This document shows positions 26,656 to 35,939 of a stretch of 64,000 nt of DNA, in pieces; positions within the stretch are counted from its first letter, which is position 1, and each line of letters starts with the position of its first letter. Origin of the DNA: Scytonematopsis contorta HA4267-MV1 (GTDB lineage: Bacteria > Cyanobacteriota > Cyanobacteriia > Cyanobacteriales > Nostocaceae). The notes under the pieces are model-generated. The model had not been told where the DNA came from. It searched no databases and saw only the letters and a program-made list of their open reading frames with translations. Location of the stretch: NCBI GenBank assembly GCA_019359035.1, contig JAHHIC010000052.1, positions 1 to 64,000 on the forward strand, given 5' to 3'. The translations under genes were made by a program, and so were the position numbers.

Positions 26656-27798
26656 ATGTTTTCAATGAATCACGTCATAATTAATGACACTACTCTGCGT
26701 GATGGTGAGCAAGCGGCTGGTGTTGCATTCAACCTAGAAGAAAAAGTGGCAATCGCTAAATTTCTTGACTCCATCGGGGTTGCGGAAATTGAAGTCGGTA
26801 TTCCTGCGATGGGTCATGAAGAAACACGTGCTATATCCGTAATTAATGACTTGGGTCTAAAAGCTAACTTGCTTGGTTGGAACCGTGCAGTAATTTCTGA
26901 TATCAAAGCTTCTATCGCTTGTGGTCTCAAGCGTGTTCATATTTCTGTTCCGGTATCTGGGATACAAATTGCAACGAAATTTCACGGACAATGGCGAATC
27001 ACTTTACAGAAACTTAAAGACTGTATCAACTTCGCTCTGGATAACGGTCTTTGGGTCGCAGTCGGAGGAGAAGATTCCTCAAGAGCCGACGAAAGTTTCT
27101 TAGAGGATGTCGCGCATTCCTCACACGAATGGGGAGCAGCCCGATTTCGTTTTTGTGACACAGTAGGTATTCTCGACCCCTTTACCACCTACTGCAAAGT
27201 CAACAAACTCGTTAGAACTTTATTGATTCCTGTAGAGATTCACACCCATAACGATTTTGGATTAGCTACCGCAAACGCACTCGCTGGAATTAAAGCGGGT
27301 GCTTCTTCTGTGAATACAACAGTAAACGGTTTAGGTGAACGAGCGGGAAATGCTGCATTAGAAGAAGTTGTGATGGCTTTGAAGCGTATACACGGTATTG
27401 ACGTGGGAATAGATACACCACGCTTATTAGAATTATCTCGTTTAGTAGCATCTGCTGCAGGCTGTGAAGTACCACCCTGGAAAGCGATTGTCGGCGCAAA
27501 TACCTTTGCTCATGAATCTGGAATTCATGCACATGGAGTATTACAAAATCCCCATACCTATGAACCATTTGCACCAGAGGAGGTAGGAAGGGAGCGTAGT
27601 TTAGTTATCGGGAAGCATTCTGGAAGACATATGTTGTCTAGTTTTCTAACTCAACATGGTATTCATTTAGACGATAAAGAAACTCAATTACTCTTAGATG
27701 CAGTACGTAATGAGTCGATACAGAAAAAACGTAACCTAACAACTCAAGAATTACTGAATTTAGTAGAACAAGCGAGGTATTCCCATGCAATCAGATGA
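26656..27798 (+). CDS. nifV: Homocitrate synthase
   Basis: NifV condenses acetyl-CoA with 2-oxoglutarate to give R-homocitrate, the organic ligand of FeMo-co. The 380-residue protein shows the DRE-TIM barrel signature [19 protein letters not shown], metal-binding HTHNDFGLA and a second signature [19 protein letters not shown], then [16 protein letters not shown]. These distinguish homocitrate synthase/isopropylmalate synthase relatives; the nif context decides. The ATG at 26656 or the one at 26665 could start it. It overlaps nifZ by 14 nt. Confidence 0.93.
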   Translation: MFSMNHVIINDTTLRDGEQAAGVAFNLEEKVAIAKFLDSIGVAEIEVGIPAMGHEETRAISVINDLGLKANLLGWNRAVISDIKASIACGLKRVHISVPVSGIQIATKFHGQWRITLQKLKDCINFALDNGLWVAVGGEDSSRADESFLEDVAHSSHEWGAARFRFCDTVGILDPFTTYCKVNKLVRTLLIPVEIHTHNDFGLATANALAGIKAGASSVNTTVNGLGERAGNAALEEVVMALKRIHGIDVGIDTPRLLELSRLVASAAGCEVPPWKAIVGANTFAHESGIHAHGVLQNPHTYEPFAPEEVGRERSLVIGKHSGRHMLSSFLTQHGIHLDDKETQLLLDAVRNESIQKKRNLTTQELLNLVEQARYSHAIR

Positions 27799-28066
27799 TA
27801 ATGAACTTTTTGACGAACCAGAATTTGATATTGGTGATAAGGTGCGTTTACGAAAGTTAATCAAAAACGATGGCACATTTCCCGGAAGGGAATTAGGAGT
27901 GGTTTTAGCGAAAAAAGGAGATATTGGTTACGTAGCCAGCATCGGTACATTTTTGCAGCGTTCCTATATTTACGCCGTACATTTTTTAGATACAGGGTAC
28001 ATCATTGGATGCAAGAAAAAAGAGCTTGAACTCGTTGAACCAGTCCCGGAATTTGAGGAAAAATAA
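27785..28066 (+). CDS. nifZ: Nitrogen fixation protein NifZ
   Basis: NifZ helps mature the P-clusters of the MoFe protein. This 93-residue protein shows the family pattern [40 protein letters not shown] and [20 protein letters not shown]. Its start lies 14 nt inside nifV, and its stop overlaps the nifT start (TAATG), so nifV-nifZ-nifT are tightly coupled. Confidence 0.92.
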   Translation: MQSDDNELFDEPEFDIGDKVRLRKLIKNDGTFPGRELGVVLAKKGDIGYVASIGTFLQRSYIYAVHFLDTGYIIGCKKKELELVEPVPEFEEK

Positions 28067-28269
28067 TGAAGGTAATGTTACGTCGCAATGATGCTGGACA
28101 TTTAACTGTTTACGTTCCTAAAAAAGATTTAGAAGAAGTAGTAGTTAAGGAAATAGATTCACCTGATGGTAAGATTTTTACATTAGCCAACGGGTGGGAA
28201 TTATCATTTACTGATTTACCAGAACCATTAAAATTGCCACAGACTTTTGAAGCTAAACGTTTAGCTTAA
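28066..28269 (+). CDS. nifT: Nitrogen fixation protein NifT (FixU)
   Basis: A 67-residue NifT/FixU protein (KVMLRRNDAGHLTVYVPKKD, then EEVVVKEIDSP and FTLANGWELSFTDLPEPL). Its role in nitrogen fixation is accessory and unsolved. It overlaps nifZ by 1 nt. A hairpin with extra arm copies follows at 28284 and could terminate the operon. Confidence 0.92.
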   Translation: MKVMLRRNDAGHLTVYVPKKDLEEVVVKEIDSPDGKIFTLANGWELSFTDLPEPLKLPQTFEAKRLA

Positions 28270-28283
28270 AAATTTTTATTTGG

Positions 28284-28340
28284 GTAGAGATGCGATTTAT
28301 CGCATCTCTAATCGCATCTCTAATCGCATCTCTAATTACA
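28284..28340. repeat. Hairpin with tandem arm copies after nifT
   Basis: TAGAGATGCGAT-TT-ATCGCATCTCTA (28285-28310) is a 12-bp stem with a tiny loop. The right arm ATCGCATCTCT is repeated twice more in tandem (to about 28340). A related GTAGAGACGCGAT hairpin lies at 29057-29084. The structure can act as a terminator or mRNA stabiliser. Confidence 0.7.
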
Positions 28341-28457
28341 TCTTTACAAATGTTATAGACAATACATAATTAATTTATAGTTATGTCTATATAACTGTTA
28401 AAGAATTCTAAATTAATAATCCTAATAACTAATAACTAATAACTAATAACTAAAAGA

Positions 28458-29015
28458 ATGAGTGAAAAATTTATCAATATATCAGAATTTAAGCTAGAGG
28501 GTGAATTCCTAGGCTTTGCTGGTGCTTCACCAGATAAATGTAAATCATTGCGCTTAAAAATCGCATCTTCAGAAATAAAAATTTTATTACCCAGAGATTT
28601 ACGTCTGTCTGTGGGTTTGTGGCTAGTTCCTGGTTATAAAATAGGTGTTTGTGGTGTTACACAATTAAATTTACAAACAGGCAAATTAAAACTTAAAGCA
28701 TATAATATTACACTTATTCATCGTGTTTTGAATAAAGAAAATTTCGTGGAACAACCATTACCGACTAGACCTAAAATCTTAGTATGTCAGGGTTCCAGTT
28801 GTCGGAAAAAAGGTGGTCAGGGATTATTATCTAAATTAGAACAAAATTTGTGTGTTCGGGGTTTACAAGGAAAAGTGACTGTTGAACGTAGTGGTTGTTT
28901 AAGAAATTGTGGTAAAGGTCCGTTCTGTGTTGTAAAAATGGGTAAGAATAAATACTCTAGAGTTAATCCGGATGCAAGTTGCTTAGCAGAAGAATTTGGT
29001 AGTCATAATATTTAA
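28458..29015 (+). CDS. Thioredoxin-like [2Fe-2S] ferredoxin-domain protein
   Basis: A 185-residue protein. The C-terminal half is a thioredoxin-fold [2Fe-2S] ferredoxin, with cluster cysteines in ILVCQGSSCRKKGGQG and VERSGCLRNCGKGPFCVVK. The N-terminal 80 residues (FLGFAGASPDKCKSLRLKI and LWLVPGYKIGVCGVTQLN) form a small beta domain that I do not recognise. It follows nifT by 188 bp on the same strand. Comparable ferredoxins occur close to nif genes in other cyanobacteria, so electron transfer to or cluster supply for nitrogen fixation is possible, but this is inference. Confidence 0.8.
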   Translation: MSEKFINISEFKLEGEFLGFAGASPDKCKSLRLKIASSEIKILLPRDLRLSVGLWLVPGYKIGVCGVTQLNLQTGKLKLKAYNITLIHRVLNKENFVEQPLPTRPKILVCQGSSCRKKGGQGLLSKLEQNLCVRGLQGKVTVERSGCLRNCGKGPFCVVKMGKNKYSRVNPDASCLAEEFGSHNI

Positions 29016-29607
29016 CTATAATGCAAAAATATAAAATGCAAAAATATATACGCAATGTAGAGACGCGATAAATCGCGTCTCTACCAAGGTTTCAACCGGC
29101 GTTTTTTAGAAGAAACCACAGGTGTTAACCTCAAAAAATACCGAAAATCCTATCATCAATTAAAAAACTACTATATTCAACCAGACTCAGCTTGCAGTAT
29201 TACGACAACAATTTCATAAAACATTTTCTCTAATCGGTGGTTATTTTACCTATTCGTTTTTTATCCGACTTATTAAGAAGATACGGTTTTTTCTTGTATT
29301 TTATGTTAGACTTACCCTTAATGAGTTAAATACCTACTATTGCACAATTAACCCATAATCTGAAAAATTAATTTTCAGATATTGATTTATATAGACACAG
29401 CCTTATTTTCACATTTTCTAGTTACTTCTCAAAGTTTTTTGTACTTTCTAATTTAATACCGTATGAAAGATGATGGGAAATACTTCTATCGTCCATAATC
29501 TTTTACCTATTCTTTCTCTCCTTCTTCAGTCTTTAGCGAGTTTACGGATTTTAAGTAATACGAACCTACTCAACTAATTTTGAGTGTAATAACTTTTTAA
29601 ATTAATT
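29016..29607. other. Intergenic with hairpin repeat
   Basis: The GTAGAGACGCGAT-AA-ATCGCGTCTCTAC hairpin (29057-29084, 13-bp stem) is a common cyanobacterial intergenic palindrome and probably acts as a terminator. The remaining 500 bp up to the PATAN-REC gene is AT-rich with no recognised signal. Confidence 0.6.
29057..29084. terminator. Perfect 13-bp hairpin after the ferredoxin gene
   Basis: The palindrome has 13 paired bases and a 2-base loop, with no following T-run, so it may be a repeat element more than a classical terminator. Confidence 0.5.
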
Positions 29608-30906
29608 ATGCACAGAATTCTCTTAGCAAACAGAATCCACTTAGGTCAGTACAAATTTTCCCAACTTGAAGAGCATGTATCGTTATTAGAAAGAATAGCT
29701 GTGGACTATGTAAATGGACAGGTACAAATTTCTTCTACCTCTCGTATAGAGAATTTTTCAATATTCTTACAAGATGGTAAAATTATTTATGCTTGCATTG
29801 CCAATAATAAGATGTGGAAAATACTTGATAGTAAACTACAAGCATTGAGTAGAGATAGTTCTCACCTTAATCTAAATGTTTATAATCAAATCAAGACTGT
29901 ATTTCAAACTGCTGCAAAAGATAAAGTAGTCGAAAACCCTTGTTATCTTGCTATTTGTTGGTTAGTAAACGAACACTATATAAGTTATCAAGAAGCAGAA
30001 AAAGTTATAGAGGAAATAGTATTAGAGTTTATTAAATCATTGCAAAAAATGAAAGAAGCAACTTATGAGTTTATTTCTCAGAGTTTATTGAATGACATGC
30101 CTAAATTTTGCTATATCGATATTGCTTCGTTAATCAAACCTAGACAAAAAATAACTTCTAATTCAAACTCTAACTTCAGTTTTAATTTAGACAAACTTAT
30201 CAATTCTGTCGCTGATTCAAAATCAGAGCCAAAAAATACTTTTAATCTTGCTATTCAGATAGAGAATATCCTCAATACTACTGTAGAGTCAAAAAATCTT
30301 CTCACTCCCTTTGTTGACCAGAAAGAGAAATCACAATATATTGAAGAACAACAGCAGAAATTAGAGCCGATAAATAAACGATTAGAAAAAGCTCAGAAAG
30401 AACTTCCACGATTTTCCGGAAAATTACTCAACTTAGATAATCAAAATACGAGTATTTCTCAAGAGTTAATTCCCAGCGTAGCAATCAAAACAAAAAATAC
30501 TCATTTAGAAGAAAAATCCACAAAAACATACAAAATTATCTGTGTTGACGATAGTCCCACAATATTACAAACAATTAAAGGCTTCTTAGACGAGCAATTG
30601 TTTAACGTGATAAGTGTCGATGAACCATTAAAAGCACTAATGCAAATTATTCGTCACCAACCAGATATTATTTTACTTGATATTTCCATGCCTGATTTAG
30701 ATGGATACGAGCTTTGTTCATTATTGCGTAAACATCGCCATTTTCGTGATACCCCTGTAGTTATGGTTACAGGTAAAAGTGGTTTTATCGATAAAGCAAG
30801 AGCAAAAATGGTTAGAGCATCAGGATACCTAACTAAACCTTTTTCAAAAGCTGACTTACTGAAAGTCTTATTCCATCAAATAGGAAACATTACAACAGAT
30901 TTATAA
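29608..30906 (+). CDS. PATAN-domain response regulator (PatA-like)
   Basis: A 432-residue protein with an N-terminal PATAN-type domain (NFSIFLQDGKIIYACIANNK and NPCYLAICWLVNEHYISYQE), a long variable linker (about 190-305) and a C-terminal receiver domain with the phospho-acceptor Asp in PDIILLDISMPDLDGYE and the Lys in GYLTKPFSKADL. PatA controls heterocyst spacing in Anabaena, and related PATAN-REC proteins control phototaxis. No chemotaxis operon is visible here, so which process it serves is open. The linker is longer and more Ser/Asn-rich than usual. Confidence 0.82.
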   Translation: MHRILLANRIHLGQYKFSQLEEHVSLLERIAVDYVNGQVQISSTSRIENFSIFLQDGKIIYACIANNKMWKILDSKLQALSRDSSHLNLNVYNQIKTVFQTAAKDKVVENPCYLAICWLVNEHYISYQEAEKVIEEIVLEFIKSLQKMKEATYEFISQSLLNDMPKFCYIDIASLIKPRQKITSNSNSNFSFNLDKLINSVADSKSEPKNTFNLAIQIENILNTTVESKNLLTPFVDQKEKSQYIEEQQQKLEPINKRLEKAQKELPRFSGKLLNLDNQNTSISQELIPSVAIKTKNTHLEEKSTKTYKIICVDDSPTILQTIKGFLDEQLFNVISVDEPLKALMQIIRHQPDIILLDISMPDLDGYELCSLLRKHRHFRDTPVVMVTGKSGFIDKARAKMVRASGYLTKPFSKADLLKVLFHQIGNITTDL

Positions 30907-31013
30907 CGCAATACTACGAAGGTTTTGCTAAAAATTTAGTTGACGCGGTTTTGCGTTATTCGCGGTAACTGGTAAACTTGAATAAGCAGAGTTAAAAGCT
31001 TATTATAATAAAC

Positions 31014-31214
31014 ATGCAGACCCTACAAGAAATTGAGCTTGCCGTCAGTCTACTTTCACCAGAGGAACTCGCAGCCTTTCGTGCTTGGTTTGCAGAATTT
31101 GATGCAGCCGTCTGGGACAGAAAAATAGAGGCTGATGTCGCTGCAGGGAAACTAGATAAACTGGCTGACAAAGCATTACAACATTTGAGAGAAGGACGTT
31201 GTACTGATTTGTAA
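31014..31214 (+). CDS. RelB-type antitoxin, small
   Basis: A 66-residue protein (IELAVSLLSPEELAAFRAWF, then WDRKIEADVAAGKLDKLADK and ALQHLREGRCTDL) recognisable as the antitoxin that accompanies RelE/ParE-fold toxins in cyanobacteria. It is followed by the toxin frame with almost no gap (stop at 31212-31214). By family it should neutralise the toxin and regulate the promoter. Confidence 0.8.
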   Translation: MQTLQEIELAVSLLSPEELAAFRAWFAEFDAAVWDRKIEADVAAGKLDKLADKALQHLREGRCTDL

Positions 31215-31465
31215 GACACCGAGCGACTCCAGATTTTTGGTATTATTACCGTCAGTTGCCCACAGATATTCAAGAACTCGCTGACAAATGCTACGAATTG
31301 TTGAAAGACAATCCTCAACATCCATCGTTACATTTTAAAAAAGTAGGTAGCTACTGGTCTGTGCGAGTTGGCTTGTACTATCGAGTCCTTGCCGTTAAGG
31401 ATAATACCGACATAGTTTGGTTTTGGATTGGCTCACACGCAGAATACGACAAACTATTAAGTTGA
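31208..31465 (+). CDS. RelE/ParE-fold toxin, start codon unclear
   Basis: The frame is open from 31208 to the stop at 31465 and encodes VRHRATPDFWYYYRQLPTDI, then QELADKCYELLKDNPQHPSL, HFKKVGSYWSVRVGLYYRVL and IVWFWIGSHAEYDKLL, a complete RelE/ParE-type toxin by homology. The first plausible start in that frame is a TTG at 31256 that would cut off about 15 conserved residues. Between the TGA at 31205-31207 and 31256 there is no ATG, GTG or TTG in frame. The toxin may use a rare start or may have lost its start and be silent. Confidence 0.65.
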   Translation, partial: FVRHRATPDFWYYYRQLPTDIQELADKCYELLKDNPQHPSLHFKKVGSYWSVRVGLYYRVLAVKDNTDIVWFWIGSHAEYDKLLS

Positions 31466-31711
31466 CTTAGAGACTATTGCTTTAGTTAAAAAATTTTGCT
31501 AATGCAACACTCGCATAGCCTCAAGCCGAATCCCGCAAATAAAAAATTGTAACATCCCTTAAACATGTCATCATATCATTATATATGTATATGTGACACA
31601 CTAAATGCGGCTACCACGACCCTGCGTAGCCGCTTTCTCATTCTTCCTTCCCTACCTCTTCCTTCGTGTCCTTGGCTCCTACCCTACGGGAAAACCTCCG
31701 GTTTATGTGGT
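31466..31711. other. Intergenic with half of the GGAGGTTTTCCCG repeat
   Basis: Bases about 31672-31705 contain CTACCCTACGGGAAAACCTC then CGGTTTATG, the inverted form of a repeat also present at 35815-35865. It lies just after the acyltransferase stop. Confidence 0.5.
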
Positions 31712-33082
31712 TTAAATCAACCTTTCCAAACTCACCTGCAAATCTTTAGTCAAATCAGCAACCGCTTGTCTAGCAGTCAAACGACTACCCTTATAAACAG
31801 GAAACCGCTCCGAGACAGACAAAGGTTCCCCCACAGTAATAACAGCTCGTTGCTTACCTAAAGTCGGACGCTTAGAACTTTCTCCTCCCCCTTGAATCTT
31901 AGTCACCATTTCCCAAACAATTAAAGCCGTTTCCGCAAACCTTTCCGGACTAGGCTTTTCTCGTACATAACTACCAGTAACAGCGACAAAAGATTCAACT
32001 AAACGCATATGCCACATACGCATATTCGCTTCTTCAGCTATCCTATCACCCAAACCTCGTTCCAAAGGAGAAAGACCTTTCACATCCTTAAAATCCTCTC
32101 TAAAAATATAATTCCATCCAGCCTGTTCCACCCGCCGACACCTGTCATTAAAATTACCTTTGCTCTGTAACCCAAAATATTCTTCAGCGACTTCCAAAGC
32201 AGTATTCATCAATACTTTCAAGCGTTGAGCTATTGCTTCATTTTCAGTGAAGTGAGAAGTTAATGGTAACTTTTTACGATAAAACTTTGTGTAAAACTCT
32301 TCCATTGACGAAAGTAAGCGCTCAGCCAAAGCAATCAATCTGCTATATAAAGAGCTCGCAGTTGAAGACCTTAAGTCATAAATTCTCTCCCCCACAGGCA
32401 AACCGCAGGACACTTCCAAATCACTCAACAAATTTGCGATCGCACTCCAAGGGTCGTCAATATAATTGTATTTAATCCCGACAGGCACAATAAAAACCTG
32501 CTCATTTCGCTCAGCCTTCTGTAAATCCTCAGCACACCAAAATCCCATTTGAGCAATACCCGGTTCCAAAGGACTAATAACCTCATTTAAACCATTAGTA
32601 GCACCTTCCGGAGCAGCACCCATCGGGAATTTCCCATTCACAAATAAATCCCGCGCACTCCGTAACCCCGTCCAGTCAGCCTTTCCGCGTTGAATAGGAG
32701 TACCACCTAAATTAGAAGCAAGCCAACCAATATGAGAACCAGCCCATAACGTAATACCCCGGTCATAGATAAAATGAGCGTGAACAGGTAATTCTAACTT
32801 AACACCCTGTTTTTTAGCAGCCTTGGGTATAATCTTGGAAAACAAATAACCTAAACAAAGCGGGTCATCAGCTCTAGGGTGACGAAACGCAATTAAAAAT
32901 CGGTTCTTACCCTCTTGAAACTCACGATACAAATTTACCAAAACCTCAACATTCTCAGCCTCAATATTGGTAATAGCCGTTTGCCAACTTATCCAAGCAG
33001 GTAATAAAACATGCGTTGTTTTCAGAAGCCAGGGATTAAAAGACGGTGGGATAAACTCTAGAGGTGGTTGTGCGTGATACAT
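31712..33082 (-). CDS. PlsC-like 1-acylglycerol-3-phosphate acyltransferase
   Basis: A 456-residue protein with an acyltransferase core: AFRHPRADDPLCLGYLFSKI takes the place of the usual H-x4-D motif (here H-P-R-A-D-D), followed by GIQMGF-type blocks such as GAAPEGATNGLNEVISPLEP, the phosphate-binding EGT-like site. The family adds acyl groups to lysophosphatidate or related lipids at the membrane. The length is greater than that of PlsC (about 250), with an all-helical C-terminal region. No membrane helices are clear. It diverges from proS. Confidence 0.75.
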   Translation of the reverse strand: MYHAQPPLEFIPPSFNPWLLKTTHVLLPAWISWQTAITNIEAENVEVLVNLYREFQEGKNRFLIAFRHPRADDPLCLGYLFSKIIPKAAKKQGVKLELPVHAHFIYDRGITLWAGSHIGWLASNLGGTPIQRGKADWTGLRSARDLFVNGKFPMGAAPEGATNGLNEVISPLEPGIAQMGFWCAEDLQKAERNEQVFIVPVGIKYNYIDDPWSAIANLLSDLEVSCGLPVGERIYDLRSSTASSLYSRLIALAERLLSSMEEFYTKFYRKKLPLTSHFTENEAIAQRLKVLMNTALEVAEEYFGLQSKGNFNDRCRRVEQAGWNYIFREDFKDVKGLSPLERGLGDRIAEEANMRMWHMRLVESFVAVTGSYVREKPSPERFAETALIVWEMVTKIQGGGESSKRPTLGKQRAVITVGEPLSVSERFPVYKGSRLTARQAVADLTKDLQVSLERLI

Positions 33083-33287
33083 TATTTAACTGAGGTAGAT
33101 TATTGTTAGTTGTTGAGATAAGAAATTTTAGCTATAAATTTAAGAAATCATTCCAGGTTCTTTATACAATATGATTTTGCTTTGGCGATTATAATTCGCG
33201 GTTGCATAACCAGACGAATAGGAATCTCCTGGTAACAAATCTAACTTAACAATAAAAAAGAGCAAGAAAACTCGAAAGGGGACAACG

Positions 33288-35093
33288 ATGCGACTGTCAC
33301 AAATGCTATTCGTCACACTGAGAGATGACCCCGCAGATGCGGAGATTCCCAGCCACAAATTATTACTCCGTGCAGGTTATATACGTCGCATCGGCGCAGG
33401 TATTTATGCTTATCTCCCCTTCATGTGGCGGGTACTGCAAAAAGTCTCCCAAATAGTCCGGGAAGAAATGAACGCCATCAACGGACAAGAAACCCTCTTA
33501 CCCCAACTCCAACCCTCTGAATTATGGAAAGAGTCTGGACGTTGGGACACTTATACTAAAGCAGAAGGCATAATGTTCGCTTTCACCGACCGTCGGGAAC
33601 AAGAAGTAGCCCTCGGACCAACTCACGAGGAAGTAATAACCTACATAGCTCGTGATATGATTCGCTCTTATCGTCAGTTACCCCAAACTCTCTACCAAAT
33701 TCAAACCAAATTCCGCGACGAAATTCGTCCTCGTTTTGGCTTAATGCGTGGACGAGAATTTATCATGAAAGACGCTTACTCCTTTCATCCAGACGAAGAA
33801 AGCCTGAAAAAAACTTATCAGGATATGTACGTCGCCTACAGTAATATCCTACGACGTAGCGGATTACAATTTCGTGCTGTCGAAGCCGACTCTGGAGCAA
33901 TAGGTGGTTCCGGTTCCACAGAATTTATGGTGCTAGCAGAAGCCGGAGAAGACGAAGTTCTCTACACTGAAGACGGAAAATACGCTGCAAACGTCGAAAA
34001 AGCAGTCTCCTTACCAATAGACCCCGAAACCTCACCCTTTACAATCTGCGAAAAACGAGAAACTCCAGGAACAGAAACTATCGAAAAACTCTGTAACTTC
34101 CTAAAATGTTCTCCCACATCAGTAGTCAAAAACGTCCTTTACCAAGTAACTTACGATAACGGTATGACAGTTTTGATACTGGTTAGCATTCGTGGTGACC
34201 AAGAAGTTAATGAAGTCAAATTAATAAATGAGTTGACCAAATTAGCAGGTGACTATAACGCCAAAACAATTCTTAGCCTTAGCGTACCAGATACCGATGC
34301 TCAGAAAAAATGGACAGCGAAACCATTACCCTTAGGTTATATTGCTCCCAATATCGCTGATGATTATATTCAATCAGTCAAAGATATCGCACCAAAATTT
34401 TTGCGCTTAGTAGATAAAACAGCCGTCGAACTCAAAAACTTCGTCACCGGAGCCAACGAATCAAGTTTTCACTTAGTTGGCGCCAATTGGGATAAAGATA
34501 TTAAATCACCTAACAACATCGTAGATATACGCAAATCTAGACCAGGAGATAGAGCGGTTCATGACCCCGAACAAATTATTCAAAGTGCTCGTGGTATTGA
34601 AGCTGGACATATTTTTCAACTTGGCACAAAATATTCCGAAATAATGGGAGCAACGTATACAAACGAACAAGGGGAAGAAAAACCTTTGGTCATGGGTTGC
34701 TATGGGGTGGGGGTTTCTCGCTTAGCTCAAGCTGCTGTGGAACAGTCCTATGATAAAGACGGAATTATTTGGCCTGTGGCTATAGCTCCTTATCATGCTA
34801 TTGTCACAGTTCCTAATATTAATGATGCTCAACAAATGGAAGCGGCAGAAAAACTTTATGCTGAACTAAATTCTTCTGGTATTGAAACATTACTTGATGA
34901 CCGCAATGAACGCGCTGGAGTTAAATTTAAAGACGCTGATTTAATTGGTATTCCCTATAGAATTGTGACGGGGAAAGCTCTAGCTAATGGGAAGGTTGAG
35001 GTTGTACAACGAGCGAGTAAAAAAGCTCAAGAAATCGCTATCGAGGAGGTAGTTTCTACTATCAAAAAATGGGTTGAGGAAGCGATTAAATAG
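33288..35093 (+). CDS. proS: Prolyl-tRNA synthetase, bacterial type
   Basis: A 601-residue class II synthetase that charges tRNA-Pro. Motifs seen: N-terminal [20 protein letters not shown], motif 2 [20 protein letters not shown], a central insertion domain (about 230-400) that edits mischarged Ala-tRNA-Pro, motif 3 [14 protein letters not shown], and the C-terminal anticodon-binding domain. The length is typical of the bacterial form. AAAGGGGA upstream of the ATG is a good ribosome site. Confidence 0.97.
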   Translation: MRLSQMLFVTLRDDPADAEIPSHKLLLRAGYIRRIGAGIYAYLPFMWRVLQKVSQIVREEMNAINGQETLLPQLQPSELWKESGRWDTYTKAEGIMFAFTDRREQEVALGPTHEEVITYIARDMIRSYRQLPQTLYQIQTKFRDEIRPRFGLMRGREFIMKDAYSFHPDEESLKKTYQDMYVAYSNILRRSGLQFRAVEADSGAIGGSGSTEFMVLAEAGEDEVLYTEDGKYAANVEKAVSLPIDPETSPFTICEKRETPGTETIEKLCNFLKCSPTSVVKNVLYQVTYDNGMTVLILVSIRGDQEVNEVKLINELTKLAGDYNAKTILSLSVPDTDAQKKWTAKPLPLGYIAPNIADDYIQSVKDIAPKFLRLVDKTAVELKNFVTGANESSFHLVGANWDKDIKSPNNIVDIRKSRPGDRAVHDPEQIIQSARGIEAGHIFQLGTKYSEIMGATYTNEQGEEKPLVMGCYGVGVSRLAQAAVEQSYDKDGIIWPVAIAPYHAIVTVPNINDAQQMEAAEKLYAELNSSGIETLLDDRNERAGVKFKDADLIGIPYRIVTGKALANGKVEVVQRASKKAQEIAIEEVVSTIKKWVEEAIK

Positions 35094-35167
35094 GGAAAGC
35101 ATAGCGATGCTTCACGAATTGATGGATTTTTGCGAATTGAAAGAGTAGCTACAATCGCCAAAATAGT

Positions 35168-35334
35168 CAGGGAATAAATTCCCTGTCTAAAAGCTAAAGT
35201 CCTCTGAAGAGGACTGAATAGTTAGATATAAGGAAATTTTTGCAAAATCGGGATGTTCTCAACCTACCGTAAATCTATTTTTTTCAGTCCTCTTTCAGAG
35301 GACTTTAGCTTTCAGACAGGGAATTTATTCCCTG
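35168..35334. repeat. Complete foldback repeat
   Basis: The left arm (CAGGGAATAAATTCCCTG, then TCTAAAAGCTAAAG, then TCCTCTGAAGAGGACT) pairs with the right arm (AGTCCTCTTTCAGAGGACT, then TTAGCTTTCAGACAGGG, ending at 35334) across about 60 bp. Each arm also contains two palindromes of its own. It sits 75 bp after the proS stop. Confidence 0.85.
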
Positions 35335-35421
35335 ATAGTATATTAAAAGCCTGCTTACCCCAAAAACGGCTTCAATTCGCAAATCAAAATGAGGTATATA
35401 ACGTATTGCGGAAGAATTTTT

Positions 35422-35796
35422 ATGGCTGATGTAAGCGGTAGCTGGCTAGGAACATATTGGCAACAAGGGGAACCGACACGCTTTGAAGTGGTATTTATTC
35501 AAAGTGGTAATAGTCTAACTGGCTCAATTTTGGATGATAGTTATTTAGGAGAAGCTCGATTAAGTGGTGAAGTGATTGGACGCAGTATAAGTTTTAGCAA
35601 AAGCTATCTAATGACCTCTCCAGATGCAGTGAAATATGTAGGTACGGTTTCAGAGGACGAGGATTACATGCAAGGTAATTGGAGTATTGGTAGTTGGGAT
35701 TATGGAAATTGGGAGGCTCATCGTAGCGGTGATGCGTTGAAAGCAGTTACTCAAACTGGTGCTTCTGAAAATATACCTGTAGCTACCGGGTTCTAG
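35422..35796 (+). CDS. Conserved beta-rich hypothetical protein
   Basis: I use the ATG at 35422 (124 residues, MADVSGSWLGTYWQQGEPTR); the frame extends 11 codons upstream without support. The protein has repeated Gly/Trp beta motifs (LTGSILDDSYLGEARLSGEV, then MQGNWSIGSWDYGNWEAHR), a compact beta-barrel like a small lipocalin-type fold. No signal peptide. Function unknown; similar short proteins occur across cyanobacteria. Confidence 0.6.
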   Translation: MADVSGSWLGTYWQQGEPTRFEVVFIQSGNSLTGSILDDSYLGEARLSGEVIGRSISFSKSYLMTSPDAVKYVGTVSEDEDYMQGNWSIGSWDYGNWEAHRSGDALKAVTQTGASENIPVATGF

Positions 35797-35814
35797 CTTT
35801 TGTTGAGTACTCAC

Positions 35815-35865
35815 GCATAAACCGGAGGTTTTCCCGCAGGGTAGCCGCAAAGCCGCAAAGGAAGA
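35815..35865. repeat. CATAAACCGGAGGTTTTCCCG repeat
   Basis: ATAAACCGGAGGTTTTCCCG then CAGGGTAGCCGCAAAGCCGC is an inverted copy of the element at about 31672-31705. The GCAAAGCCGCAAAG core also appears at the 3' end of the MDR gene (24248-24272). Confidence 0.6.
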
Positions 35866-35939
35866 AATAATTCTAATACAAAGGGATTTGATATTAAATA
35901 TCTGGTAAATTTAACTGCGTCGCTCACGAAGTAATCTTT

